A stretch of 8,277 nucleotides of DNA from an uncultured Oscillospiraceae bacterium (GCA_934630555.1 CAKTXB010000072.1:1-8277), one strand, 5' to 3'; positions 1-5,115 are shown, counted from the first letter of the stretch. Program-made: numbers and translations. The notes: generated by a model not told the origin, from the sequence alone.

Positions 1-596
1 TCATAGGGGCGGATGCGGAGGGTGGCACCGAGAGAATCGCAGATCTGGCGGGCCTTTTCCTGCTCCTCTGGGGTGGTGACCTGATCGACGACGGTCATGA
101 CGACATGGGGCACATAGCGGGTGCAGTCCTTGGTGAATTTCAGCATGGCGTCATAGGAGGGCAGCCCGAACTTCGGACGGCAGACGCGGGCGTATTCCTC
201 GGCATTTGTGGCGTTGAGGCTGATGGATACGCAGTCGATCTTTCCCTGGAGCCACGGTGCGGTGGACTGCCCCCAGATGAGGTCGGCAAGGCCGTTCGTG
301 TTGATGCGGATGGGAATATCCCTGCGGGCTTTGAGCCACGCGGCGACATCCAGAAGCTCCGGCAGACGTTCGGTTGGCTCACCATAGCCGCAGAATACGA
401 CTTCTTCCTTTTGACGCAGATCCCACGCGGCAAGCGACTGCTCAACTTCTTCTATCGTCGGCTCACGTTCGAGCCAGAGCGGGTCGGAGCCGTAGACGCT
501 GGGGCCGTGCTGGCGCAGACAGAACGTGCAGGCGCACGGACAGCGGTTCGTCATATTGACGTAGACGCCATGCTTGACGGGATAGGTGATGGTCAT
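1..596 (-). CDS. Radical SAM protein, TatD-associated type (3' end outside window)
   Basis: The 198 complete codons visible read as a small radical SAM enzyme. The N-terminus carries CxxxCxxC (C19, C23, C26, within NRCPCACTFC), the ligand set for the 4Fe-4S cluster that cleaves S-adenosylmethionine. A GEP-type motif (CGYGEP, residues 69-74), INTNG (98-102) and SISLNA (124-129) follow at the usual positions of the partial TIM barrel. The short length and the Tyr-x-Asn-x-Thr-Asn-Arg-Cys start resemble the TatD-family-associated radical SAM group (TIGR04038 as I recall it), about 200 residues long, so little should be missing. The substrate is unknown. The ATG at 594-596 directly abuts the TAA (597-599) of the upstream S-component gene, with a G-rich Shine-Dalgarno inside that gene, so translation is probably coupled. 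A TatD-type hydrolase gene would be expected just beyond base 1. The radical SAM call is sure; the subgroup is likely. Confidence 0.88.
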   Translation of the reverse strand, partial: MTITYPVKHGVYVNMTNRCPCACTFCLRQHGPSVYGSDPLWLEREPTIEEVEQSLAAWDLRQKEEVVFCGYGEPTERLPELLDVAAWLKARRDIPIRINTNGLADLIWGQSTAPWLQGKIDCVSISLNATNAEEYARVCRPKFGLPSYDAMLKFTKDCTRYVPHVVMTVVDQVTTPEEQEKARQICDSLGATLRIRPY

Positions 597-1103
597 TTAA
601 ATTGCCCCCAGTCGGTTTTTGAGCTTTGCACTGTCCAGCAGCTTGCCGAGCACAACGTAAACGACGCTGCTCAGTGCCCACTGGACCAGGTTGCCGGGGA
701 TCTCAGCCAGCGGGGCGGCAAAGCTGCGGGAGATGACGAGCGCATTGTAGAGATAATATCCGCCGGCACACAGGACGAGCGCGGGAATGAGCCCGAGCAG
801 GTTGCGCTTGCAGAGGATCGTTTCATTTTTGGCTGTAAAGCACAGCGCAGTGAGCGCCTTGATGACAGCGGTGCCGGGGAACCAGAGCGTGTAGCCGGAG
901 AGAATATCGGAAAGGCCGGCGCCGATCGCGCCGGCGGCCATGGCGTAGGGCGCGGGAAGAAGGCTGGCAGCCAGAAAAATGAAGCCGTCGCCGATGTGGG
1001 TATAGCCGGTGTAGCTCGGCACGTGCAGGAAGGCAGTGAAAACGTAGATGAGTGCGGCGAACAGTGCGCTGACGCAAATGCGCCGGGTGATGGTATGCTG
1101 CAT
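597..1103 (-). CDS. ECF-transporter S-component-like membrane protein
   Basis: This 168-residue, very hydrophobic protein has about five or six membrane segments. It matches substrate-binding S components of energy-coupling-factor transporters. Diagnostic stretches are YTHIGDGFIFLAA (34-46, the HxGD motif shared by PF07155-like S components), a Gly/Ala-rich helix ending GLSDILSGY (63-71), FPGTAVIKAL (75-84) and EIPGNLVQ (134-141). An S component captures a vitamin or small metabolite and docks on a shared EcfA-EcfA'-EcfT module, which is not in this window. The substrate cannot be read from the sequence. The zero-gap junction with the radical SAM gene suggests the two share one metabolite; as I recall, such pairs recur in clostridia (TIGR04002-type), but I could not verify that. 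The start has AGAGGAAA upstream. A 95-nt leader separates it from the DUF1893 gene. Confidence in S-component identity is good; substrate unknown. Confidence 0.82.
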   Translation of the reverse strand: MQHTITRRICVSALFAALIYVFTAFLHVPSYTGYTHIGDGFIFLAASLLPAPYAMAAGAIGAGLSDILSGYTLWFPGTAVIKALTALCFTAKNETILCKRNLLGLIPALVLCAGGYYLYNALVISRSFAAPLAEIPGNLVQWALSSVVYVVLGKLLDSAKLKNRLGAI

Positions 1104-1198
1104 GATGTTTCCTCTTTTCTCGGCCCGGGTTAAGGTGCCGATGGACTCTGGAAACAGGGTAGCAGAAAACTGGCATTTAGGATATTGCCATAATCATT
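1104..1198 (-). promoter_or_regulatory. Leader between DUF1893 gene and S-component gene, with hairpin
   Basis: This is the only sizeable gap inside the otherwise tight leftmost unit. Read on the minus strand it contains a stem of TCGGC (1137-1141) and GCCGA (1120-1124) around a 12-nt loop containing CCTTAACCCGG. It ends in AAAAGAGGAAAC, the ribosome site of the S-component gene. A small CTG-GAAA-CAG stem lies at 1147-1156. S-component genes are often preceded by riboswitches, so I compared it from memory with preQ1, THF, TPP, FMN and cobalamin consensus cores, and none fits convincingly. No terminator U-tract is present, so any control would act on translation. It may simply be a spacer. Confidence 0.35.
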
Positions 1199-1648
1199 CT
1201 ATTTTGCCGGGCCAGATGCGGCGCGCAGCCGAGCCAGTGTCTGACGAATGACGGGCAGACACGCTTCTGGTGTCTGGCAGGTCAGCACGGCCTGCTCAAA
1301 CGGGCACAGACCGTCGCCGCGGCGGTTGATGATCTGTCCGGTGCGCGTTTGCCAGCAACATGCGACGCCGGCTCCTTGCAGGAGCGCGACAGCGGCGTCA
1401 CTGATCGTTTCTGCATAGACGCTCTGCGCGCCGCCAAGCACAAACAGAGCGGCAGCGGCTTTGCCGACGATGGTGTCATAGACCATTGCACCGCGCAGAA
1501 GGTCGGGGTGCTCATCCAGTGCAGCCAGTGCCGGACCGACGCCGCGGCCAAAGACCTTGTGAACGATCTGACCGTTCTGCACAAGTGCGAATGTGGCGTC
1601 ACCGGAGGCGAGCAAGGCAAGAATTTCAGGGTCAGGGGCAAAGGTCAT
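1199..1648 (-). CDS. DUF1893 (PF08973, TM1506-like) protein
   Basis: The 149-residue product is a soluble DUF1893 protein. The recognisable core is SGDATFALVQNGQ (15-27), GRGVGPAL (34-41), DTIVGKAAA (58-66), GGAQSVYAETIS (72-83), and INRRGDGLCPFEQAV (107-121). The family prototype is Thermotoga maritima TM1506, whose structure, as known to me, has a cytidine-deaminase-like fold; no activity is established. The invariant-looking VGKAAA and GDGxCPxE segments with C115 would line a putative active pocket. The typical length is 110-150 residues, so it appears complete. The ATG (1646-1648) overlaps the TGA of the upstream membrane-protein gene as ATGA, so the two are translationally coupled. The gene lies upstream of the S component and radical SAM genes in the same orientation and may share their pathway, but that is inference. 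Confidence 0.88.
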   Translation of the reverse strand: MTFAPDPEILALLASGDATFALVQNGQIVHKVFGRGVGPALAALDEHPDLLRGAMVYDTIVGKAAAALFVLGGAQSVYAETISDAAVALLQGAGVACCWQTRTGQIINRRGDGLCPFEQAVLTCQTPEACLPVIRQTLARLRAASGPAK

Positions 1649-1926
1649 GGGGTAGTCTCCTCCTCGTGGAGCGTTTTTTCGTTTTGCAGAATGAGAAGCG
1701 ACAGGCCGAGTACCAGCACGAGCGCAACGACGGCGACAAAGTCGAGCCTGCGGATGTCAAAGGCGTAGCTGCCCATGAGGGCAAGGGCAGTGAGCACGAG
1801 CAGCACGGCACGCACGGCGCCGAGGCGTTTGTTCACACGGTGAAGAAAAGCATGGAACGCAGCGGGCGTATCAAATTGCGCGCCTGCGCGCCAGGGCGCA
1901 AACGTGCGCAGGAGCCAGAAAAGCAT
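1645..1926 (-). CDS. Small two-helix membrane protein, function unknown
   Basis: This 93-residue ORF is the first gene of the leftmost minus-strand unit. An amphipathic, Arg/His-containing N-terminal part (1-35) is followed by two hydrophobic stretches, about residues 36-54 and 62-81, separated by the short basic loop FDIRR. A hydrophilic acidic tail (QNEKTLHEEETTP) ends the protein, so both ends probably face the same side of the membrane. I do not recognise a family. It is well supported as a gene: a near-perfect AGGAGG sits five bases before the ATG at 1926, a sigma-A promoter lies just upstream, and its stop overlaps the start of the DUF1893 gene by four bases. It could be a membrane partner of the DUF1893 protein, but nothing in the sequence proves it. 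Confidence 0.75.
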   Translation of the reverse strand: MLFWLLRTFAPWRAGAQFDTPAAFHAFLHRVNKRLGAVRAVLLVLTALALMGSYAFDIRRLDFVAVVALVLVLGLSLLILQNEKTLHEEETTP

Positions 1927-1953
1927 GGCGGCAGCCTCCTGTGGTTTTTGCTT

Positions 1954-1982
1954 ATTTTAGCACAGGTCATGGCCATTTTCAA
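1954..1982 (-). promoter_or_regulatory. Sigma-A promoter of membrane protein-DUF1893 unit
   Basis: On the minus strand, TTGAAA (1977-1982) and TAAAAT (1954-1959) are separated by exactly 17 nt, and a TG one base ahead of the -10 makes it an extended -10. The start of transcription should fall about 20 nt before the ATG at 1926, just upstream of AGGAGG. It lies between the terminator at 2003-2048 and the first gene, which fits an independent unit. Confidence 0.75.
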
Positions 1983-2002
1983 TGCAGAAGTACCGGCGGC
2001 AG

Positions 2003-2048
2003 AAAAACGCGCGGTATTTGCGTTTGACAAATACCGCGCGGCTTTTTT
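2003..2048 (-). terminator. Strong intrinsic terminator, 13-bp perfect stem
   Basis: Bases 2008-2020 and 2028-2040 form a perfect 13-bp GC-rich stem (CGCGCGGTATTTG and its complement) around a 7-nt loop. On the minus strand it is followed by five Ts (2003-2007); on the plus strand by six Ts (2043-2048), so it could work both ways. Only the minus strand has a gene upstream (the Cys-rich ORF ending at 2090), so it is read as the end of the central unit. It also insulates the promoter at 1954-1982. Confidence 0.88.
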
Positions 2049-2060
2049 GGAGGCGATGTA

Positions 2061-2082
2061 CGGCGTCCTAGGGAGGACGCCG
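2061..2082 (-). repeat. Inverted repeat/hairpin just after the Cys-rich ORF
   Basis: CGGCGTCCT (2061-2069) and AGGACGCCG (2074-2082) form a perfect 9-bp stem with a 4-nt loop, eight bases past the stop of the Cys-rich gene. No T-run follows, so it is not a terminator alone. Together with the terminator stem 20 nt further on it makes a tandem hairpin 3' end, which may protect the transcript from 3' exonucleases. Confidence 0.7.
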
Positions 2083-2089
2083 GGTAGGA

Positions 2090-2353
2090 TCAGCTGTTGC
2101 AGGAGTGGCAGCTGCAGGAATTGCTGCCGCAGCCGCAGGCATTGCCGCTGTTTGCGCAGCCGCACGTGCTGCACCGGCAGCGGCAGCAGCTGCAGCCGCA
2201 GGTGTTGGCACAGCCATTGGTGGTCGTGGTGCTCGTGCCGGCAACGGTGCCGGTGGTCGTGCCGGAGCTGCTCCGGCAGCAGGGGTTGCAGCAGGACTGG
2301 CCCACAAACGTGGGAAATACGATACCGCCGTATACGCCGTAGGAATTACACAT
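2090..2353 (-). CDS. Small cysteine-rich protein, 19 Cys in 87 residues
   Basis: I do not recognise a family. The product begins with a Gly/Tyr/Phe segment (1-20), then SCCNPCC (20-26), a Ser/Thr/Gly linker (28-47), and a C-terminal half (48-87) with 14 cysteines, mostly as CxC or CC spaced by Gly, Ser, Asn and Arg. There is no signal peptide or hydrophobic helix. Such composition suits metal binding (metallothionein-like), heavy disulphide bonding as in spore-coat or surface proteins, or a peptide precursor; the sequence alone does not decide. The reading frame is chosen because GGAGGT lies eight bases before the ATG at 2353. The other frames are also open because the DNA is a biased GCA/GCC/GCG tract, which lowers certainty. 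It is the last gene of the central unit and sits directly behind a terminator-like hairpin. Confidence 0.65.
   Translation of the reverse strand: MCNSYGVYGGIVFPTFVGQSCCNPCCRSSSGTTTGTVAGTSTTTTNGCANTCGCSCCRCRCSTCGCANSGNACGCGSNSCSCHSCNS
2262..2276. repeat. 15-nt inverted repeat inside the Cys-rich ORF
   Basis: CCGGAGC, one central base, GCTCCGG is a perfect inverted repeat of 7-nt arms. It codes for the Arg-Ser-Ser-Ser-Gly end of the first cysteine cluster. With a one-base loop it cannot form a normal RNA hairpin without losing pairs, so it may be chance in a GC-rich, low-complexity tract. A 10-nt direct repeat, GGTGGTCGTG (2219-2228 and 2252-2261), lies nearby in the Thr-rich linker. Confidence 0.4.
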
Positions 2354-2362
2354 AGTGCCGTA

Positions 2363-2406
2363 CCTCCAAAAAAGATGTCACGGAGCAAGGCGCTCCATGA
2401 CATCTT
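2363..2406 (-). terminator. Terminator-like hairpin abutting the Shine-Dalgarno of the Cys-rich gene
   Basis: On the minus strand, 2392-2404 and 2374-2386 pair over 13 positions around a 5-nt loop. The single non-Watson-Crick position is a G-U wobble in minus-strand RNA but a C-A mismatch in plus-strand RNA, so the structure was kept for the minus transcript. Two further A-U pairs can extend it to 2372/2406. Six Us (2368-2373) follow, and the next bases are GGAGG (2363-2367), the ribosome site of the Cys-rich ORF. It may terminate the 48-aa ORF transcript, act as an attenuator, or set a low readthrough level. I see no good promoter between it and the Cys-rich start. Confidence 0.75.
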
Positions 2407-2433
2407 ATGACCCGGTTCGGCAAATGGTGCGCG

Positions 2434-2580
2434 CTACACAGAGGGCTGTGCGGGCGGCTGGGGATGCGGCGCGCTGACGGTGCGCGGGGCGCTTTCAGGC
2501 GCACTGCTTTGCAGGCTGCGGACGGGTGGAATGGCCGGATCGCGCAGCTCGTGCGCAACATCGGGCTGTTCCTGTTTCAT
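2434..2580 (-). CDS. 48-residue Pro/Ser/Ala-rich small protein
   Basis: This short ORF reads MKQEQPDVAHELRDPAIPPV at its start and ends in a Pro/Ser/Ala-rich stretch, HPQPPAQPSV. It is polar, lacks cysteines and membrane segments, and looks intrinsically disordered. No family is recognised. Support is positional: GAGGTGAG lies five bases ahead of the ATG at 2580, it follows the PF04071-type gene by 41 nt in the same orientation, and a terminator-like hairpin begins about 28 nt after its TAG. Codons favour GC-ending forms like its neighbours. It could be a genuine small protein or a chance ORF in the mRNA leader of the Cys-rich gene. Without a homologue search it stays moderately supported. 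Confidence 0.5.
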   Translation of the reverse strand: MKQEQPDVAHELRDPAIPPVRSLQSSAPESAPRTVSAPHPQPPAQPSV

Positions 2581-2621
2581 ACGGCTCACCTCGCGGTTAG
2601 TGTGCGCGGGGTGCGGCGGGG

Positions 2622-2894
2622 TTATTCCTGCATTTTTTTCACAAGGTCAGAAAAACGCGACACGATGTAACCGTAGTTTTCACGCCGGTGCGGCACAAGG
2701 CAGCCGGAGCAGTCTTTGATGCCGGACTTTGTGAACGTGCAGTTGCCGCCGCAGGCGCGGCCAAGCGCGTAGAGCGGGCAATAGCAGAACAGGCAGTTGA
2801 AATTTTCCGGGTCTGCTGTTTCGTGACAGGGAAAATATTCACACTGACGGTTCTGGAAGAACGCATAGTGCTTGCCTTCCCAAGATTCGGACAT
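2622..2894 (-). CDS. Cysteine-rich small domain protein (PF04071 type)
   Basis: The 90-residue protein matches the 'cysteine-rich small domain' family throughout. It carries HYAFFQNRQCEYFPCH (9-24), NFNCLFCYCPLY (31-42), CGGNC (48-52), and KDCSGCLVPHRRENYGYI (60-77). Nine cysteines (18, 23, 34, 37, 39, 48, 52, 62, 65) with H24 and H69 are likely metal ligands, probably binding zinc or an iron-sulfur cluster. The biochemical role is unknown; homologues occur alone and, as I recall, fused to or near cobalamin-biosynthesis proteins in some anaerobes. I set the start at the ATG 2892-2894. A GTG at 2901-2903 would add three residues, but it lies inside the Shine-Dalgarno GAGGTGA, whose spacing suits the ATG. 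It begins five nt after the rqcH stop. Confidence 0.9.
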   Translation of the reverse strand: MSESWEGKHYAFFQNRQCEYFPCHETADPENFNCLFCYCPLYALGRACGGNCTFTKSGIKDCSGCLVPHRRENYGYIVSRFSDLVKKMQE

Positions 2895-2899
2895 GGGAT

Positions 2900-2906
2900 T
2901 CACCTC
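2900..2906 (-). promoter_or_regulatory. Ribosome binding site that includes the rqcH stop codon
   Basis: GAGGTGA on the minus strand contains the TGA (2900-2902) ending rqcH and sits five bases before the ATG at 2894. A ribosome finishing rqcH stands on this site, so translation of the small Cys-rich gene is likely coupled by re-initiation. It also rules out the GTG at 2901-2903 as the start. Confidence 0.8.
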
Positions 2907-4642
2907 ACTCGGAGCGATTTGATGTGTTTGGGATCGGGCGTGACGAACAGCGTGCGGTAGCGGTCATAAACGACCATGCCGGGCTTGGCGCCGTTCGGCT
3001 TTTTGACGACGCGCACGTCGGTGCAGTCCACGGGGATATTTTGCCCGCCTTGCGCCTGCGAATACCAGGCGGCGAGCATGGCTGCCTCGGTGAACGTATC
3101 GTCGGGCGGCGTCTTGCCGCTGCAGAGGATGATGACGTGGCTGCCGGGGATCTTCTGCGCGTGCAGCCAGATGTCGTTTTTAGCCGCCGTTTTGAGCGTG
3201 AGCTGGTCATTTTGGCGGTTGTTGCGGCCGACGAGAATGGTATAGCCGTCGCTGGACGTAAACTCCATGGGCTTGCTGGCCGGGAGCTTCATCTGCTTTT
3301 TGCCCGTCTGGGCGCGAAGATAGCGGCCCTCGGTCAGCTCGGCGCGAATTTCCTGGATGTCACGTTCGGATTCGGCGCGGGCCAGGGCGTCCAGAACGGT
3401 GGAGAGATAGGCGGCCTCCTGTTCGCCGTTTGCGATCTGCTCCGTCAGAATTTTTTCGGCGGTTTTGGCCTTCTGGTAGTCCTTATAGAATCTGGCCGCG
3501 TTTTGCTGCGGGGAGATGGCCGGGTTGAGCGCAATGCGGACGGTTTTCATCTCGGGGTCGTAGAAATCCGTGGCATCCACGAAGGCCTGCCCGCGCGCGA
3601 TGGCGTGGAGGTTGGCGGTGAGGATGTCGCCCATGCGGCGCAGGTGTTCACGGTCTTTGGTTTTGGCAAGCTCCAGACGCTGGATCTCCAGCTTGCGCAG
3701 AGCGCGGCTGCGGAGCGTGGTGAGCGTTTTGCGCAGGGCCTGTGTCTTGCTGCGGATGCGCTCGGCGCGGTCACGCTCGGCGTAGAACGTGTCAAGCAGC
3801 GCAGAAAATGACGCGGCAGGCTGCGGCTGCAGGAAACCCTCATACTGCGTGATGGGAATGCAGGTGAAGTCCTTGGGAACACCGTCTTGTGTAAGCAGCA
3901 GCGGCGCGTGCGGGCCTGTAAAGAGCGTTTGCAGCGCGGCAAAGAGCGTCTCGGCGCCGGAAAGCGCGGACAGCGGCGCATCCACGCTGCCGGTGAGCCT
4001 GTAGGCGACCTCACGGCAGACGAGCGGCGACAGGCCGCCGAAGGTATCGAGCAGCCAGCGGTCAAGCGGCGTGTGTGCGTCGGCGGCGGCAAGGAGCGCG
4101 GTGAGCGATTCCAAGTCAGTCTGCTGCGCGTCGCGCTTGCCCTGTGCAGGCGGCAGATGGTAGAACAGACCGGGGAGGACCTGGCGCTGTTCAGACATTT
4201 CAAAATCGACGCGGCGCATACAGTCGAGAATGCGGCCGTCCTCGCCCAGCAAAATGAGGTTCGAGTTGCGGCCCATAAGCTCCAGAATGAGCGCGCGCTG
4301 CGTCAGCTCGCCAAGTTCGCCCATGGCCTCAAAGCGCAGCGTGACAAGACGCTCCATGGGCGGCTGCTCGATGCAGAGCAGGCGCGCGCCGGTGAGGTGC
4401 TTGCGCAGGAGCATACAGAACATGGGCGGCTGCGTCGGGTTCTCCATGGCCGCCTCGGTGATATGGATGCGCGGATGGTTCGCAGAAGCGGACAGCAGCA
4501 GTTTGGCTGTCATGCCGGGCGCGCGCAGGTGCAGCAGCACGGTGTCGCGCTCCGGCTGCTGGACTTTATCGACGCGGCAGGCGGGGAGCTTTTCAGAAAG
4601 CTCCTGCCGGAGCGCGGTGAGAAACAGAGCGTCAAGTGGCAT
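2900..4642 (-). CDS. rqcH: NFACT-family ribosome quality control protein RqcH (Rqc2 homologue)
   Basis: RqcH binds the large ribosomal subunit after a stalled ribosome is split and recruits tRNA-Ala to add C-terminal alanine tails that mark the nascent chain for degradation. The 580-residue length is normal for bacterial homologues, often misnamed fibronectin-binding protein A. The order is NFACT-N (about 1-175, with NPTQPPMFCMLLRKHL at 68-83), a helix-hairpin-helix region (about 178-240, GGLSPLVCREVAYR), a long charged coiled coil (about 285-435), and NFACT-R (about 455-560, with DIWLHAQKIPGSHVII at 490-505). The functional Asp-Arg pair of B. subtilis (D97/R98) appears as E97-R98, a conservative change. 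GGAGGA lies five bases before the ATG, within the end of mrnC; the genes overlap by 11 nt. Identification is very secure. Confidence 0.97.
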   Translation of the reverse strand: MPLDALFLTALRQELSEKLPACRVDKVQQPERDTVLLHLRAPGMTAKLLLSASANHPRIHITEAAMENPTQPPMFCMLLRKHLTGARLLCIEQPPMERLVTLRFEAMGELGELTQRALILELMGRNSNLILLGEDGRILDCMRRVDFEMSEQRQVLPGLFYHLPPAQGKRDAQQTDLESLTALLAAADAHTPLDRWLLDTFGGLSPLVCREVAYRLTGSVDAPLSALSGAETLFAALQTLFTGPHAPLLLTQDGVPKDFTCIPITQYEGFLQPQPAASFSALLDTFYAERDRAERIRSKTQALRKTLTTLRSRALRKLEIQRLELAKTKDREHLRRMGDILTANLHAIARGQAFVDATDFYDPEMKTVRIALNPAISPQQNAARFYKDYQKAKTAEKILTEQIANGEQEAAYLSTVLDALARAESERDIQEIRAELTEGRYLRAQTGKKQMKLPASKPMEFTSSDGYTILVGRNNRQNDQLTLKTAAKNDIWLHAQKIPGSHVIILCSGKTPPDDTFTEAAMLAAWYSQAQGGQNIPVDCTDVRVVKKPNGAKPGMVVYDRYRTLFVTPDPKHIKSLRVR

Positions 4643-5045
4643 CGGCGTCCTCCATGGTCAGGCGGAACAGCTCGCTCACGCGGTCGAGCTGACCGGATAG
4701 ATACAGCGCGCCGAAAAGGCACTCCAGGCCCGTGGCTTTGGAGTATTCTTCGTGCGTGGCGTTTTTGGGGATCATGTGGGTGTGCGCATTGCGGCCGCGG
4801 CGGAACTGCGCCAGCTCCGCTTCAGTGAGCAGCGGGAGCATTCGGTCGGCGCGGCGGGCCTGTGCCGGGGCGCAGACATATTGCACAGTGGCGCGGTGCA
4901 GATTTTTGCACGTGGCGCGCCCGCTTTCACACAGCCAGCCGCGCACGAGCAGTTCAAACACGGCGTCGCCGCAGTGGGCAAGGCCGAGAGCACTGATCTG
5001 GCCGATCTGGCGGGTGTCCATGGAATGTTGGAACAGGTTAGACAA
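4632..5045 (-). CDS. mrnC: Mini-ribonuclease III
   Basis: Mini-RNase III is an RNase III catalytic domain without a double-stranded-RNA-binding domain; in B. subtilis it matures the ends of 23S rRNA in the 50S precursor. The 137 residues contain the signature LAHCGDAVFELLVR (22-35) with D27 and E31, RRGRNAHTHMIPKNA (82-96), and EYSKATGLECLFGALYL (100-116) with E108, which together supply the magnesium-binding acidic residues. Length is typical for the family. The start is a TTG at 5043-5045: GGAGGG stands seven bases before it, whereas the first ATG (5019-5021) is too far from that site. It is the first gene of the central unit and overlaps rqcH, an unusual partner compared with the B. subtilis cysS-mrnC-rlmB arrangement. 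A non-ATG start may moderate its level. Confidence 0.95.
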   Translation of the reverse strand: MSNLFQHSMDTRQIGQISALGLAHCGDAVFELLVRGWLCESGRATCKNLHRATVQYVCAPAQARRADRMLPLLTEAELAQFRRGRNAHTHMIPKNATHEEYSKATGLECLFGALYLSGQLDRVSELFRLTMEDADAT

Positions 5046-5052
5046 AGAAGAT

Positions 5053-5058
5053 CCCTCC
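5053..5058 (-). promoter_or_regulatory. Shine-Dalgarno fixing the TTG start of mrnC
   Basis: GGAGGG on the minus strand, seven bases before TTG (5043-5045). No in-frame ATG or GTG stands at a workable distance, so the rare TTG is the best start. Confidence 0.75.
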
Positions 5059-5086
5059 GTATTTTTGGGATGGGCTGTTTTGGATC

Positions 5087-5115
5087 AGTATAGCACAGCG
5101 TGCAGGGAAAGGCAA
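5087..5115 (-). promoter_or_regulatory. Sigma-A promoter of the mrnC-rqcH unit
   Basis: On the minus strand TTGCCT (5110-5115) and TATACT (5087-5092) are 17 nt apart, and a TG one base ahead of the -10 makes it extended. Transcription would start near 5080, about 35 nt before the TTG codon of mrnC. The -10 matches consensus in five of six positions. Confidence 0.75.

Noticed and set aside
105..1133. Plus-strand open frame of 342 codons
   Set aside because: It runs opposite the radical SAM and S-component genes, whose motifs and ribosome sites are clear; its protein shows no family pattern and is a by-product of GC-rich codon use.
1104..1198. A named riboswitch (preQ1, THF, TPP, FMN or cobalamin)
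   Set aside because: None of the conserved cores I know can be matched base by base, so it is left as an unassigned leader.
1486..2355. Plus-strand open frame of 289 codons
   Set aside because: It crosses the antisense of three genes, a promoter and a terminator, and its end is a Cys/Arg/Ser-rich artefact of the low-complexity tract.
2068..2403. Minus-strand Ala/Pro-rich frame of 111 codons
   Set aside because: Its start lies inside the hairpin, it has no ribosome site, and the overlapping Cys-rich frame has a good GGAGGT.
2924..4828. Two long plus-strand frames antisense to rqcH and mrnC
   Set aside because: The minus strand encodes unmistakable RqcH and Mini-RNase III; the antisense translations have no recognisable domains.
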